DNA of 64,000 nucleotides from Pseudobythopirellula maris (GCF_007859945.1 NZ_SJPQ01000001.1:1364001-1428000); one strand, 5' to 3'. Shown: positions 1 to 9,385, numbered from the stretch's first letter. Notes: generated from the letters alone by a model not told the origin. A program made the numbers and translations.

Positions 1-362
1 TCGGCGAGCGCCTTGCGGCGACGCGTAACGGTCAGCTGCAGCTGGGCCTTCATCTGAACGATCTCGTCGTCCAGCTTGTTGTACTCGGGCGTGCCCGCGT
101 TGTAGCCCTGCTTCTGCTTCTCGGCTTGAACGATCTTCTGCTGCTCGCCCTTCAGCTCGGTCTCGACCGACTGGAAGTTGGTCTTCATGCCGTCCATCGC
201 GGCGCGGAAGCCGGCGTGCTGCTTGAAGATGTAGTTGATATCAACAACCCCGATGCCAAACTTCTTGGCGTTGGCGCCGGCCGGGTTTTGGGCCTGGGCC
301 TGGGGGGCGAAAGAGACGGCGAACAGGGCGAACGCAGCCGCGGCGGCTAGCATAGTCTTCAC
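1..362 (-). CDS. OmpH/Skp-family periplasmic chaperone, N-terminal part (cut by window edge)
   Basis: I translated the reverse strand from a GTG at 362, which has AAGGAG 7 bases upstream. The product begins with a signal peptide (Lys, an Ala-rich hydrophobic core, then AQAQ) and continues with a motif FGIGVVDINYIF that opens the mature part of Skp/OmpH proteins. A highly charged, Gln/Lys/Glu-rich stretch follows that would form the coiled-coil tentacle. Skp-like proteins hold unfolded outer-membrane proteins in the periplasm. About 120 residues are visible and the C-terminus lies outside the window. An ATG three codons inside is an alternative start, but the ribosome-binding site favours the GTG. 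Family assignment is fairly secure; the exact client role is inferred from the family. Confidence 0.8.
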   Translation of the reverse strand, partial: MKTMLAAAAAFALFAVSFAPQAQAQNPAGANAKKFGIGVVDINYIFKQHAGFRAAMDGMKTNFQSVETELKGEQQKIVQAEKQKQGYNAGTPEYNKLDDEIVQMKAQLQLTVTRRRKALA

Positions 363-996
363 GTCAGCACTCCTTGCTGAGGGTCGGTCGTCCATGACCT
401 TGCGGGAAAGGCGCCCCATCGGGGCGGCGAGCTCGGTAAGTCTCGCCGCCGCGCGGGGCTCGAAAGCGGGCGGCATTCTGTCGATAAGGCCGATCGGCGT
501 AAAGTCCAATCTCGCGGCTCTTCACACTTCTGCTAAGTCGTTGCGGGAACCGCACTTCCCAAGCACTAATCGCCCTCGCTCCGGAGAGCACGCCGCTGCG
601 ACGCCCCGAGAACCGTGCGGGGCGTGGCCCCCCCGTCCGCCGGTAATCCGCCTCCCCTGTGCTGCGGATTGTGCCGCAGGCAGCGAAAAGGAAAGCGTCT
701 CCGCCCACACGCATTAGGCAAGTTGGCGGCAAAAAAAAGGGAACCCGCCCCACGGTGAGACTCTCCAAACCCTACCGCGTATGGGTTCGAAGCCGTAAAA
801 TCGGGGCATCGCACCTCGGCTGTCGGGCGGACGCTCCCTAGGAGCGGCGGCGGCCAAGTGCGTCACCAACCAACGATTCGCTGCCCCCCAGCGGCCCACC
901 GGCCGTCGGGTGCAGCGACCCCGCGTCATCTTTTCACGACTACCCGCCCCACCCGCTTAAACCAGGTCCGCCCAACGTGCGGACGGAGCCCCAACC
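363..996. other. Intergenic region between divergent genes
   Basis: No supported gene. It separates the minus-strand Skp-like gene from the plus-strand kinase and must carry the promoters of both. It has a short A-tract near 730-738 and GC-rich sequence but no repeat or promoter I can defend. Open frames here have no recognisable product and look accidental. Confidence 0.5.
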
Positions 997-2943
997 TTGC
1001 CGTCGTTGTTTGTCATCCAGGGCCGCAATCGCGGGCAGCGGTTCCAGCTCGACGAGCCCCAGCTGTCGATCGGCCGTGTGGCCGAGAACGGCGTGCAGCT
1101 GCACGACACGGAGGTGTCTCGCAAGCACGCCGAGCTCACACTCAGCGGCAAGTCGTACTTCATCCGCGACCTGAACAGCTCGAACGGCACGTACGTCAAC
1201 GGCAAGCCGGTCAGGCAGCACGAGCTGGCCAGCGGCGATCAGTTGCAGATGGGCCGCACGCTGCTGCTCTACACCGGCCAAAACGCCGAGATGGGCGACC
1301 CCGACTCGCACGTGGCGATCGTCGCCCCGCGCAGCGACGCCGAGGGCTCGCGCATCCTCCACGCGATGAGCCAGTCCGAGGGGAGCGAGCTCCTCTCCAC
1401 GCCGATCAACCAGACGCAGAGCCCCTGGCTCGCCCGGGCGCGCAGCAACCTGCAGCTGATGTACCGCACCGCGATCGCGGCGAGCCACACGCTCGACCTC
1501 GACGAGCTGCTCTCGCGGATCATGGACATGATCTTCGAGTGGGTCGACGCCGACCGCGGTTGCATCATGCTCAAGAACCCCGAGACCGGCGAGCTCGAGC
1601 CGCGCGTGCGGCGCCAACGCCGGGGCCTCGCCGAGCGCCGGGGCGCCGGCGAAGCGGTGCGCGAGACGGTCGTCGCGGACGGCGACTCGTCGCACGGCGA
1701 GAGCATCTTCGACAACGCGCCGTCGGACGAAGCCGCCAAAGAGCCCCCGGCCGGCCAGCGCGAGCGGATCACGATTTCTAAGACGATCCTCGACTACGTC
1801 GTCGAGAAGCGCGAGGGCGTGCTCACCAGCGACGCCGGCGACGACAGCCGCTGGGACTCGGCCAAGAGCATCATCAGCTTCGGCGTCCGCGAGGCGATTT
1901 GCGTGCCGATGCAGGGCCGCCACGACGTGGTCGGCGTGATCTACATCGACACGTCGATCTCTCCGCAGCAGATGCTCAAGCAGAAGTCGGCCAACAAGTT
2001 CGGCCAGGACCACCTGAAGCTGATGATCGCCATCGCCCACCAGGCGGCCATGGCGGTCGAGAACACTTACTACTACCAAGCCATGGTGCAGGCCGAGCGG
2101 CTGGCGGCCGTCGGCCAGACGATCGCCACGCTCTCGCACCACATCAAGAACATCCTGCAGGGCGTGCGCGGCGGCAGCTACCTGATCGAGATGGGCATGA
2201 AGGACCAGGCCGAGGCGCTCGAGCACCTCAGCCGCCTCGAAGCGCTCGCCGGCGATTCCGGCCAAGAAGAGGTCGCCTCGGCCCGCAAAGCGGTCGAGAC
2301 GATGCAAAAGGGCTGGGGCATCGTCGACAAGAACCAGGAGCGGATCTCTAAGCTCGTGCTCGACATGCTCACGTTCAGCAAAGAACGCGAGCCCGAACCC
2401 GAACCGGCCAACCTCAACGAGGTGGCCGCCGACGCGGTCGAGCTGATGCAAACGCACGCCAAGGAGGCGGAGGTCGAGCTCCACTGGGCGCCCGCCGAGG
2501 CGATGCCCACGTTGCTCTTCGACCCCGAAGCGCTGCACCGCGCGATCCTCAACCTGGTGAGCAACGCGATCGACGCCTGCGAGGATCGCGGCGTGAAACG
2601 CGTCGACGTGGCGACCCAGGTCGACGAGTCGCTCAAGCTCGCCACACTCACCGTACGCGACACCGGCGTCGGCATCGACAAGTCGCAGGTCGAGGCCATC
2701 TTCACCCCCTTCACCTCGGGCAAGGGCGCCCGCGGCACGGGGCTTGGCTTGCCGGTGAGCCAGAAGATCGCCACCGAACACGGCGGCAAGATCCGCGTCA
2801 CCAGCGAGCCAGGGGCCGGCAGCACGTTCACCCTCGAGCTGCCGATGCAGAGCCCGAACGGCGAGGCGGACCCGGACGACGGCGCCGAGCCCCACCGCGA
2901 CGACGCCCCCCACCAAGACGATTCGGCGCCGGTCACGCCCTGA
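997..2943 (+). CDS. FHA-GAF sensor histidine kinase
   Basis: A 648-residue soluble kinase. Residues 1-95 form an FHA phosphothreonine-binding domain (SIGR at 24-27, SRKH at 41-44, NSSNGTYVNG at 60-69). Residues about 150-355 are a GAF-type sensor. The phosphoacceptor region contains LSHHIKN at 379-385. The ATPase part has an N-box (NLVSNAIDA), G1 box (DTGVGID) and G2 box (GTGLGLPVSQ). There is no membrane segment and no receiver domain, so its response regulator is elsewhere. The TTG start is well supported: a stop codon lies 12 codons upstream in frame with no ATG or GTG between, and GGAG sits 8 bases before it. The tail is Asp/Pro-rich. It probably integrates Ser/Thr-kinase signalling (FHA) with a ligand signal, which is inference. 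birA follows after 28 bases. Confidence 0.88.
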   Translation: MPSLFVIQGRNRGQRFQLDEPQLSIGRVAENGVQLHDTEVSRKHAELTLSGKSYFIRDLNSSNGTYVNGKPVRQHELASGDQLQMGRTLLLYTGQNAEMGDPDSHVAIVAPRSDAEGSRILHAMSQSEGSELLSTPINQTQSPWLARARSNLQLMYRTAIAASHTLDLDELLSRIMDMIFEWVDADRGCIMLKNPETGELEPRVRRQRRGLAERRGAGEAVRETVVADGDSSHGESIFDNAPSDEAAKEPPAGQRERITISKTILDYVVEKREGVLTSDAGDDSRWDSAKSIISFGVREAICVPMQGRHDVVGVIYIDTSISPQQMLKQKSANKFGQDHLKLMIAIAHQAAMAVENTYYYQAMVQAERLAAVGQTIATLSHHIKNILQGVRGGSYLIEMGMKDQAEALEHLSRLEALAGDSGQEEVASARKAVETMQKGWGIVDKNQERISKLVLDMLTFSKEREPEPEPANLNEVAADAVELMQTHAKEAEVELHWAPAEAMPTLLFDPEALHRAILNLVSNAIDACEDRGVKRVDVATQVDESLKLATLTVRDTGVGIDKSQVEAIFTPFTSGKGARGTGLGLPVSQKIATEHGGKIRVTSEPGAGSTFTLELPMQSPNGEADPDDGAEPHRDDAPHQDDSAPVTP

Positions 2944-2971
2944 GCTCGCCCTCACGCAGGAGCGGACTCAA

Positions 2972-3790
2972 GTGCCCCGCCCACCACGATTCTCCAACGA
3001 TCTCGTCGGCGCCGCCCCCTGGGTGGCGGCGTGCGAATGGCGTGAGGAACTCGGCTCGACGAGCGACTACGCCCTCGACGCCGTGCGCGCGAACGACACC
3101 CCGCTGCCGCTGCTGGTGGTGGCCGATCGCCAGACCGCCGGCCGCGGCCGCGCCGGACGCTCCTGGCTGGCGGGGGACGGGGCGCTCACCTTCAGCGTGG
3201 CTCTGGCGCCCTCGCGTTTCGGCCTGAGCGCCGACAAGCTGCCCGCCGCCTCACTCGCCACCGCGTTGGCGGTCTGCGAAGCCCTCGAACCCCACTTGGC
3301 CGCCCCGGCCCTCAAGCCGCGCATCAAGTGGCCGAACGACGTTTACTTGGGCGACCGCAAGGCGTGCGGCGTGTTGCTCGAAGCGCCCGCGGCCGACCGG
3401 CTCGTGATCGGCGTCGGGCTGAACGCCAACAACCGCTCCGACGCCGCCCCCCCCGAGTTGCGAGACGCCTGCCTGTCGGTCGCCGAGGCGGCCGGCCGTG
3501 AGGTCGACACCGCCACGCTGCTCGTCGGCGTGCTCGCCGCGCTCGGCCAGCGGCTCCGCCAGCTCGGGGCGGATTCCAGCGAACCGATCGACGAGGCCAA
3601 CCGCCGCTCGCTGCTCACCGGCCGCCGGGTGACCGTTGAGCACGGCGGCGAGCGGGTCGAGGGCCTCTGCCACGGCTTCGCCGAAGATGGCGCCCTGCGG
3701 CTCGAATCGCCCGACGGCCCGATCCGTGCGATGCTCAGCGGCACGGTCGTGGCCTGGGACGCCGCCGTCGCTCAGCCGTCGAGCTTGTAG
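2972..3790 (+). CDS. birA: Biotin--[acetyl-CoA-carboxylase] ligase, catalytic type without HTH
   Basis: BirA activates biotin with ATP and transfers it to the carrier lysine of acetyl-CoA carboxylase. The 272-residue protein carries the biotin/ATP-binding motif AGRGRAGRSW and the second catalytic motif KWPNDVY...GVLLE, followed by a C-terminal beta domain. Residues before the catalytic core are too few for the N-terminal helix-turn-helix of E. coli BirA, so this is a monofunctional ligase rather than a repressor. The GTG start is preceded by AGGAG. It lies 28 bases after the kinase gene and could be co-transcribed with it. Its 3' end overlaps the convergent hydrolase gene by 19 bases. Confidence 0.92.
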   Translation: MPRPPRFSNDLVGAAPWVAACEWREELGSTSDYALDAVRANDTPLPLLVVADRQTAGRGRAGRSWLAGDGALTFSVALAPSRFGLSADKLPAASLATALAVCEALEPHLAAPALKPRIKWPNDVYLGDRKACGVLLEAPAADRLVIGVGLNANNRSDAAPPELRDACLSVAEAAGREVDTATLLVGVLAALGQRLRQLGADSSEPIDEANRRSLLTGRRVTVEHGGERVEGLCHGFAEDGALRLESPDGPIRAMLSGTVVAWDAAVAQPSSL

Positions 3791-4449
3791 CCGGCCGGGG
3801 CGCCGACCCACGGGTTGTCGCGTCGCTCCTCGCCGATCGTCGTGGTCGGGCCGTGCCCGGGGTAGACGATCGCGTCGTCGGGCAGGGTGAACAGCTTCTC
3901 GTGGATCGAGCTGCGGAGCGTGGCGAAATCGCCGTCGGGAAAGTCGGTCCGCCCGATCCCGCCACGGAACAACACGTCGCCCCCCACCACGTGCGTTTGC
4001 CCCTCGTGCTCGAGCACCAGCGACACGTGACCGGCCGAGTGGCCCGGCGTGTCGAGCACCCGGAAACTGAGCCCGGCGTACTCGCACACGTCGCCCTCGT
4101 CGAGCAGCCGATCGGCCGGCGGGCTGGTGAACTCGAATCCGAACGCCGCCGACAGGTTCTGCTCCGGGTCGGAGAGCTTCGGCTCGTCGCCGCGGCCGAT
4201 CGCCAGCGGCAAGCCGGGCCACCTCTCCTTCATGGCGCCGTTGCCGGCGATGTGGTCCGAGTGCCCGTGCGTACACAGGATCGCGGCGGGGGTGAGCCCC
4301 AGCCGCTCCAGCTCCTTGAGGATCTCCTGCGGCTGCAGGCCGGGGTCGATCACGACACAGTCTTCGCGGCCCGGCAGGTAGAACAGGAAGGTGTTTTCGT
4401 CAAAAGGGACCGAAACCACGGTCTCGACGCCCAGCGTGCTAGCAGCCAA
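3772..4449 (-). CDS. MBL-fold metallo-hydrolase (glyoxalase II / YcbL-like)
   Basis: A 225-residue metallo-beta-lactamase-fold hydrolase. The metal site is THGHSDH, with DTPGHSAGH, a bridging Asp in GGDVLF and YPGHG supplying the remaining ligands. This arrangement is typical of short glyoxalase II-like thioester hydrolases (YcbL/GloB2 type), but the substrate cannot be told from sequence. I chose a TTG start at 4449 because an AAAGAGAG stretch lies about 8 bases upstream and the protein then begins just before the first beta strand. The frame stays open another 220 bases upstream, so a longer form is possible but would add a non-conserved tail. The gene overlaps birA by 19 bases at the 3' ends. 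Confidence 0.82.
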   Translation of the reverse strand: MAASTLGVETVVSVPFDENTFLFYLPGREDCVVIDPGLQPQEILKELERLGLTPAAILCTHGHSDHIAGNGAMKERWPGLPLAIGRGDEPKLSDPEQNLSAAFGFEFTSPPADRLLDEGDVCEYAGLSFRVLDTPGHSAGHVSLVLEHEGQTHVVGGDVLFRGGIGRTDFPDGDFATLRSSIHEKLFTLPDDAIVYPGHGPTTTIGEERRDNPWVGAPAGYKLDG

Positions 4450-4734
4450 CGGGTGATCTCTCTTTCCCCGCTTGGCGGGCTCGTCTACGATCGAAAGGGT
4501 TGTGCGCCGCGGCCCCACGCCGCTACTGTTTCCTAAGAGGCAGTCTACCGGCCGGCCCCCGTTAGGGCAGCGCCGGGGACCGCAACCGATCGTGTCCCGC
4601 GGCCAGGAAGGCCCGGGAACGCCCCGTAAAACGTTGACCCTCGCCCCTGGGAGCCAGCCATGGATGGCCACGCAACCCGACCCGCCCCCGCCCCGAAAAA
4701 CGCCGCCCGCACCGCCGGCCGGCGACCCGTGAGT

Positions 4735-5691
4735 ATGTCTCGATCAATTCTAGGATGCGCCCTGCTCCTGGCGATCGCCCTGTCGACTACCCTGTCGACG
4801 GCCGACGCCCAGCGGCTCACCCACCCGGTCTACCGCGTGGCGGACAACGGCGCCGCGCAACCGGCGGCCGCCGCCACCGCGCCGCAGCCCGCCGCCGCAA
4901 CGCAGCCCGCGGCGACGCCGCAGACCGCCGTGGCGCCGATCGCCGATCCGAACGTCAAGCCCGCCGCGGCCAACGCGCCGTTCGATCTGGAGCAACGCCC
5001 GGGCGAGCACCCGCTGGCGCCCTGCCTGCGCGTGGCCCACGAAGCGATCGCGCGGATCGATCAGGGGATCGCCGATTACTCGGCCACGTTCACCAAGGTC
5101 GAGCGGCTCGACGGTGAACTGGGCGATCCGCAGCAGATGCAGATCCGTGTGCGGCACCAGCCGTTCAGCGTTTACATGAAATTCATCCAGCCCACCCCGG
5201 GCCAGGAAGCTCTCTTCGTCGCCAACCAGAACGAAGGCAACATGGTCGCCCTCGCCTCGGGCTGGAAGCGGCGCCTCGGCAAGATCAACCTCGATCCGAA
5301 CGGCATGGTGGCGATGAGCGGCCAGCGCTACCCGATCACACGGGCGGGCATCCGCAACCTCACCGAGTCGATCATCAAGATCGCCGAGAACGACAGCAAG
5401 TACGCCGAGTGCACGGTCACGCACGACCACGGCGCCCGCATCGACGGCCGCCCCGTCACGATGATCGAGGCGACGCACCCGATCCCGCGTAAGAACTTCC
5501 GCTTCCACAAGGCGCAGTTCTTCTTCGACCAAGAGCTGCGCGTGCCGGTCGCCTTCGTCGCCTACAGCTGGCCGACCCCGCAGGGCGGCAAGCCGGTTCT
5601 CGAAGAGCAGTACATCTACACGAACCTCAGCCCGAACCAAGGCTTCACCGACGCCGACTTCAGCGCGGAGAACCCGGCTTACTTCCAGTGA
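4735..5691 (+). CDS. DUF1571 domain-containing exported protein
   Basis: A 318-residue exported protein. It starts with a signal peptide (Ser-Arg-Ser, a Leu/Ala core, STADAQ), followed by an Ala/Gln/Pro-rich linker and a C-terminal domain of about 220 residues that matches DUF1571, a family frequent in planctomycetes and some proteobacteria. Diagnostic stretches are DYSATFTKVERLDG, VYMKFIQPTPGQEALFV and GQRYPITRAGIRNLTESII. The fold is likely related to lipoprotein-carrier-like beta domains, but the function is unknown. A GTG two codons earlier is an alternative start; neither has a clear ribosome-binding site. An intrinsic terminator follows about 50 bases after the stop, so the gene is probably monocistronic. 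Confidence 0.85.
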   Translation: MSRSILGCALLLAIALSTTLSTADAQRLTHPVYRVADNGAAQPAAAATAPQPAAATQPAATPQTAVAPIADPNVKPAAANAPFDLEQRPGEHPLAPCLRVAHEAIARIDQGIADYSATFTKVERLDGELGDPQQMQIRVRHQPFSVYMKFIQPTPGQEALFVANQNEGNMVALASGWKRRLGKINLDPNGMVAMSGQRYPITRAGIRNLTESIIKIAENDSKYAECTVTHDHGARIDGRPVTMIEATHPIPRKNFRFHKAQFFFDQELRVPVAFVAYSWPTPQGGKPVLEEQYIYTNLSPNQGFTDADFSAENPAYFQ

Positions 5692-5743
5692 GTCGCGGGC
5701 TTCGCCGGTGAGCCAGAGGGCTCGCCGATCTTATGAGCGCAAC

Positions 5744-5781
5744 GAACGGGGGGCGACGCCCGAGCCCCCCGTTCATTTTTT
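5744..5781 (+). terminator. Intrinsic terminator after the DUF1571 gene
   Basis: A perfect 11-bp stem (GAACGGGGGGC / GCCCCCCGTTC) with a 9-base loop, followed within one base by six T residues. It lies between the plus-strand DUF1571 gene and the minus-strand propeller operon. Confidence 0.85.
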
Positions 5782-5837
5782 GCGCCGCTCACGGGTCGCC
5801 GCCGGCGGCGATGAGCGATTCCCCCCCGGCTGTGGAC

Positions 5838-7175
5838 TCAGCGCGGGTTCTTCGGGTTCAAGCCGCCCAAAAAGAACTCGCCGCCGGGCGTGAACAGGAA
5901 CAGCTTGCCGCGACGGTCGCTCTCGCCGATGAACACGGTCCCGTCGGCGCCCACGGTCATGGCGTCGAACTGGTAGGCGCGCTTCGCGTAATAGGGGCTG
6001 CGGTCGACCGAGAGATAACTCCAGTTCTTGTAGCCCTTGTGCCGCCGGGTGTCGAACGACAACAGCTTGCACGGCTCGTCGATCTGCCCGCAGATCATGT
6101 AGAGCTCGCCGTCGGCGGCGAGCGAAGAGGCCCGCACGCGACGCGGCACGCGTGGCTTGCCGTGGTTGCGGATCTCGCCCTGGGCCATGCGGAGTTCAAA
6201 CACGAAGCCGTCGCTCGTCGTTCCCCAAACGGGATCACCGGGCGACGCTGGGTGCAACTGCTCGACCACGGGGTAGCCGTAGTAGTTGGCAGACTCCCAG
6301 TACTCGCCGGGGATCCGCATCTCGGTGGCGGTCCACTCGCCCGATTCGATGCTGAAACGGCTGATGAGCCCGTCGTCGCCCGAGGTGAGGATGTCGCCGT
6401 TCTCCAGGCACAGCAGCGACCGCGGGACGCTCCGCCAGGTCCGCTCGGGACCCGAGTAAACGAATCGCGACAGCAGCGGCCCGATCACCTTGATCTGGCC
6501 CGCCTCGGGATCGACCTCGAAGAACAGCGCGTCGGGGTAGGTCAGGCCGTAGAGCTTCTTGTTGACCGGATTGTAGGTGAGTGCGTAAACCGAGTTGCGG
6601 GGCGCGACGACGCCCAGGTCGCGCACCGGCGTTTCGTCGCCCGGCAAGTAGACCTCGTCCGCCACGGCGCCGGTGTCGATCAGCAAGATCTTCCCGCCGG
6701 CGTAATCGCCGTGGTGGGCTAGCACATCCTTCTCGAGCTGCTTCTCGACCTGGCGGTGCCCGCCGGGGAAGTCCTTAGTGAGCGGGATCTCGTCCAGTAG
6801 GTTGAGGCCCGTGCCGGCGTAGAGCGCCCCCTCGGCGCCCTCGACCAGCGTGTGGTGAACGCCCGCCGCTCCCGGCAATTGGCCGAGCGGGCGGACCTTG
6901 TTCGTGTACCGGTCGAAGACAAACAGGTACGCCTGCTTGCCGCTGGTGGCGCCATAGACATCGCCCGCCGCGCTCGTGACGAGCGCCGAGATGCGGCTGT
7001 CGTCGGCCGGGATCTCGCTCACGCCCGGGTAGCCGAGGTCGCGGTAGTCGAGGTGGTGGTTGTCGTAGTTCGGGCTGACCCACTTCTGCGCGGAGCAGCA
7101 GGCGGGCGCGAGCAGGACAAGCAGCAGCGTCAGAAGCCTCACGACGTTTCTCTCAAGCGTGGGTTGCGGTTTCAT
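5838..7175 (-). CDS. Exported beta-propeller protein (downstream member of pair)
   Basis: A 445-residue protein with a signal peptide (LLTLLLVLLAPACCSAQ), then repeated blade-like units of the form GDVYGAT, GALYAGTG, KLYGLTYP, GDILTSGDDG, GTVFIGES, each followed by FxFD-type strands, as in NHL, kelch or SMP-30-like propellers. No catalytic motif could be identified. The Cys pair at the signal-peptide end could allow lipidation, but the lipobox is poor. The ATG overlaps the stop of the upstream gene as ATGA, so the two are translationally coupled and probably act together outside the cytoplasm. A substrate-binding or sugar-processing role would be a guess. Confidence 0.72.
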   Translation of the reverse strand: MKPQPTLERNVVRLLTLLLVLLAPACCSAQKWVSPNYDNHHLDYRDLGYPGVSEIPADDSRISALVTSAAGDVYGATSGKQAYLFVFDRYTNKVRPLGQLPGAAGVHHTLVEGAEGALYAGTGLNLLDEIPLTKDFPGGHRQVEKQLEKDVLAHHGDYAGGKILLIDTGAVADEVYLPGDETPVRDLGVVAPRNSVYALTYNPVNKKLYGLTYPDALFFEVDPEAGQIKVIGPLLSRFVYSGPERTWRSVPRSLLCLENGDILTSGDDGLISRFSIESGEWTATEMRIPGEYWESANYYGYPVVEQLHPASPGDPVWGTTSDGFVFELRMAQGEIRNHGKPRVPRRVRASSLAADGELYMICGQIDEPCKLLSFDTRRHKGYKNWSYLSVDRSPYYAKRAYQFDAMTVGADGTVFIGESDRRGKLFLFTPGGEFFLGGLNPKNPR

Positions 7176-8545
7176 TCGGCCGCGGGCAGGGGCATGCCCA
7201 GCAAGGCCATGGAGTAAGTCCAGGTTTCTTCGATCTCGCCGGCGACCAGCTCTTCGTTGTGCTCTTCGATGGCCCCGACAAAGTAAAGCTTCTCGTCCAG
7301 CGGGCTGTAGACCGCCCCGCCGAGCCCGAACACCGCCCGGCCGTCGGAGGTCCGCATCAGGCCGACCTCGCGACGCGAGCCGCTATCGATGTCGTACTCC
7401 ACGAGCGCCGAGAGCGGCGGCTGCGAACGCTGGGTGATCTTCTGCGTGAACTTGCGCTCGTCCTTCACGTCCCACGACTCGGCCGAGTAGTCGAAGGACA
7501 CCGAGGTGACCGGCGCGTAGTAGATCATGCCGTTCGGGGCGAGCGTGAACGCCAGCGTGGCGATCGGGATCTTCTTGGGGTCGCCGTCGAGGTAGCGGTC
7601 CGCGCACAGCAACGCGAGCGGCTCGATCTCGCCGTCGTCGCCCGCCTCGGGGTCGAAGCGGAACAGCCGGCAGTCCGAGTTCGTCACGCCGTAGAACACC
7701 CGCTCCTCGGGCCGCCACTCCAAGATGCGCCACAGCGTCTTGCGGTCGATCTTCGGGTTCGACATCGTGCGCGGGTTCACCCGCGGGTCGTTCGGCACAC
7801 GCACGTTCTGCAGGTCGATCACCCGGTCTTTCTCCGGGCTGTACTTCCAGACGCGGTCGACCGGGAACGACCCGTAGATGTTCCCGCGGTCGTCCGAGGC
7901 GATCGTGCGGCAGATGTCCCAGTCGTCGACGCGGCCCTTGTCGATCGTGACGCCCCGGTCCAAGTCGAACATGAACAGGTGCCCGTCCTCGGCCAGGCCG
8001 TAGAGCCGCCGCCGCTCGCGGTCGATCTCGATGCCGAGCAGGCCGGCGTGGCGGCTGATGAGCCCGAGGTTGGTCAGCCGCTTCGCCACGGGGTCGTACT
8101 TGAACCAGTGGGCGCCGCGGTAGCTGCTCGGGTCGATGCACTCGGGGCCGCTGTCTTCGCAGAAGTCGCCGAAGTAGATGTTCCCCTCCAGGTCCTCGAC
8201 GAACGAGGTGTGGATCTTGCCGCTCGTCCGGATCCCCTCGCCCCGCTCGCCCTTGAAGACGCTCAGGTCGGCGATGTGGTCCATCGTCTGCGTCGCGGGG
8301 TCGAACTCGTAGAAGTTCGCCGCGTCGCCGTGCGTGCAGAGGCCGACGTAGATCTTCCCCGAGCGCGCCGTGTAGACGCCGCTCCACATGCTGTCGGGCT
8401 TCTTCCCACCCGGGAACGCATGGGCCTTGAGCGTCACGGTGTTGGAGGAAGCGGCCTCGGCCGAGTCGGCGGCCAGCAGCGGGCGCTCGGCGGATACCAG
8501 GGCGACGGCTGCCGCCGCGGCCAGGATCAGATGGCGTGTTCTCAT
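7172..8545 (-). CDS. Exported beta-propeller protein (upstream member of pair)
   Basis: A 457-residue exported protein starting at the ATG at 8545 (MRTRHLILAAAAAVALVSA, a textbook signal peptide). The mature part has repeated motifs such as GKIYVGLCTHGD, GNIYFGDFCED, RRRLYGLAEDGHLFMFD, GNIYGSFP and GMIYYAPV, each followed by an aromatic-Asp strand, and shares its architecture with the gene immediately downstream. This suggests an old tandem duplication. Several Cys residues (CTHGD, CEDSGPEC) could form disulfides. It is the promoter-proximal gene of a two-gene operon with ATGA coupling. No enzyme motif was found. The upstream spacer is long (840 bases). Confidence 0.72.
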   Translation of the reverse strand: MRTRHLILAAAAAVALVSAERPLLAADSAEAASSNTVTLKAHAFPGGKKPDSMWSGVYTARSGKIYVGLCTHGDAANFYEFDPATQTMDHIADLSVFKGERGEGIRTSGKIHTSFVEDLEGNIYFGDFCEDSGPECIDPSSYRGAHWFKYDPVAKRLTNLGLISRHAGLLGIEIDRERRRLYGLAEDGHLFMFDLDRGVTIDKGRVDDWDICRTIASDDRGNIYGSFPVDRVWKYSPEKDRVIDLQNVRVPNDPRVNPRTMSNPKIDRKTLWRILEWRPEERVFYGVTNSDCRLFRFDPEAGDDGEIEPLALLCADRYLDGDPKKIPIATLAFTLAPNGMIYYAPVTSVSFDYSAESWDVKDERKFTQKITQRSQPPLSALVEYDIDSGSRREVGLMRTSDGRAVFGLGGAVYSPLDEKLYFVGAIEEHNEELVAGEIEETWTYSMALLGMPLPAAE

Positions 8546-9385
8546 AGCGATTGATTCGAGGATCAAGAGACGAGCGGCGGCGGTCGTCCGCGGCGCCGAT
8601 CGTGAGAGTTGGACTAGTGGGGGCGAGGGCCTCAAGCGACGGCCGCCGCTTGGAAGAAGAGGGCAAACGCTTCGTCGACTTGCATTGTAATCAGCCGCAG
8701 GCCGACAGCTCCCGCAAAACGATCGTCGCACAAGTCCCGCCGCGATTCACCCGCCCGCGGGGCCCGAGCAGGCCCTCTTTTGAGACGGCGGCCGACGTCC
8801 CGCGTCCGCCGCACTGCGGCTTCGGGGCCGCGCTCAGCGGGAGGTGGCCAAGAATAACTGAAAAGCTCGCGCCGAGAGCTTCTCAAAAAAACGCGCCGGA
8901 GCCGGTGGCGTGCGGGTCGACCGAAAAACGCAGCACGTCGCGCCATCGGGGACGAGAACGGCCCGAAAACGCAGCCGCGGCGCTGGCGAGTCACCCCCTG
9001 CGGCGCCCAATTATCTTTGTAGCAGCCGTTTCACCTAATTTCGACAATCGCTTTTGGCCGCGCGCGCAGCAGCGATTCTTGGCCACTCGCCATTTTGTTC
9101 TAAGTCGTTGCCATCAGGTCGATTAGCGGAGCGCCGCGGAGTCCGCCGAAGGCGGATAATTCGCGCAAAGAAATTCTTGGCCACCAATTTGACCGCCCTC
9201 GCATGGGTGGCGGGGACGCACCGCGAAGTGGAAGCCCCCGTGCCCCACCGACCCGGCCCGGCAAGCTCGGGGCTTCCCTAACGGGAGCGCCCCCGACACC
9301 CATCGCCCCGGCTGCTCTGCTAAACTCTCCCACGCTTGGTGCTTGTTACATGCGATGGTCTGTTTGAAAAACTAGGGATTGGCTG
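8546..9385. other. Long gene-free spacer with repeats
   Basis: No supported gene in 840 bases. An open frame covering much of it has no recognisable product, no ribosome-binding site and atypical composition. It contains a 12-base direct repeat (ATTCTTGGCCAC near 9075 and 9174), a small hairpin near 9143 (TCCGCC-GAA-GGCGGA) and a copy of a dispersed palindromic repeat at 9205-9301. Confidence 0.55.
9205..9301. repeat. Dispersed palindromic repeat, copy A
   Basis: A 97-base element ending in imperfect inverted repeats (GGGTGGCGGGGACGC at the left, GCGCCCCCGACACCC at the right). It aligns end to end with the element at 11753-11852, with only scattered substitutions and one or two single-base gaps. 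It lies upstream of the TPR-like membrane protein gene. Confidence 0.8.

Noticed and set aside
940-2955. A 670-codon open frame antisense to the FHA-GAF kinase, and similar long antisense frames over ileS, comM and the secretin gene
   Set aside because: They mirror the GC-rich third positions of the real genes; translations are Arg/Ala/Val/His-rich with no domain or export signal.
8551-9126. Open frame of about 190 codons in the spacer before the TPR-like gene
   Set aside because: No ribosome-binding site, no recognisable sequence, composition unlike neighbours, and it overlaps the start of the propeller operon.
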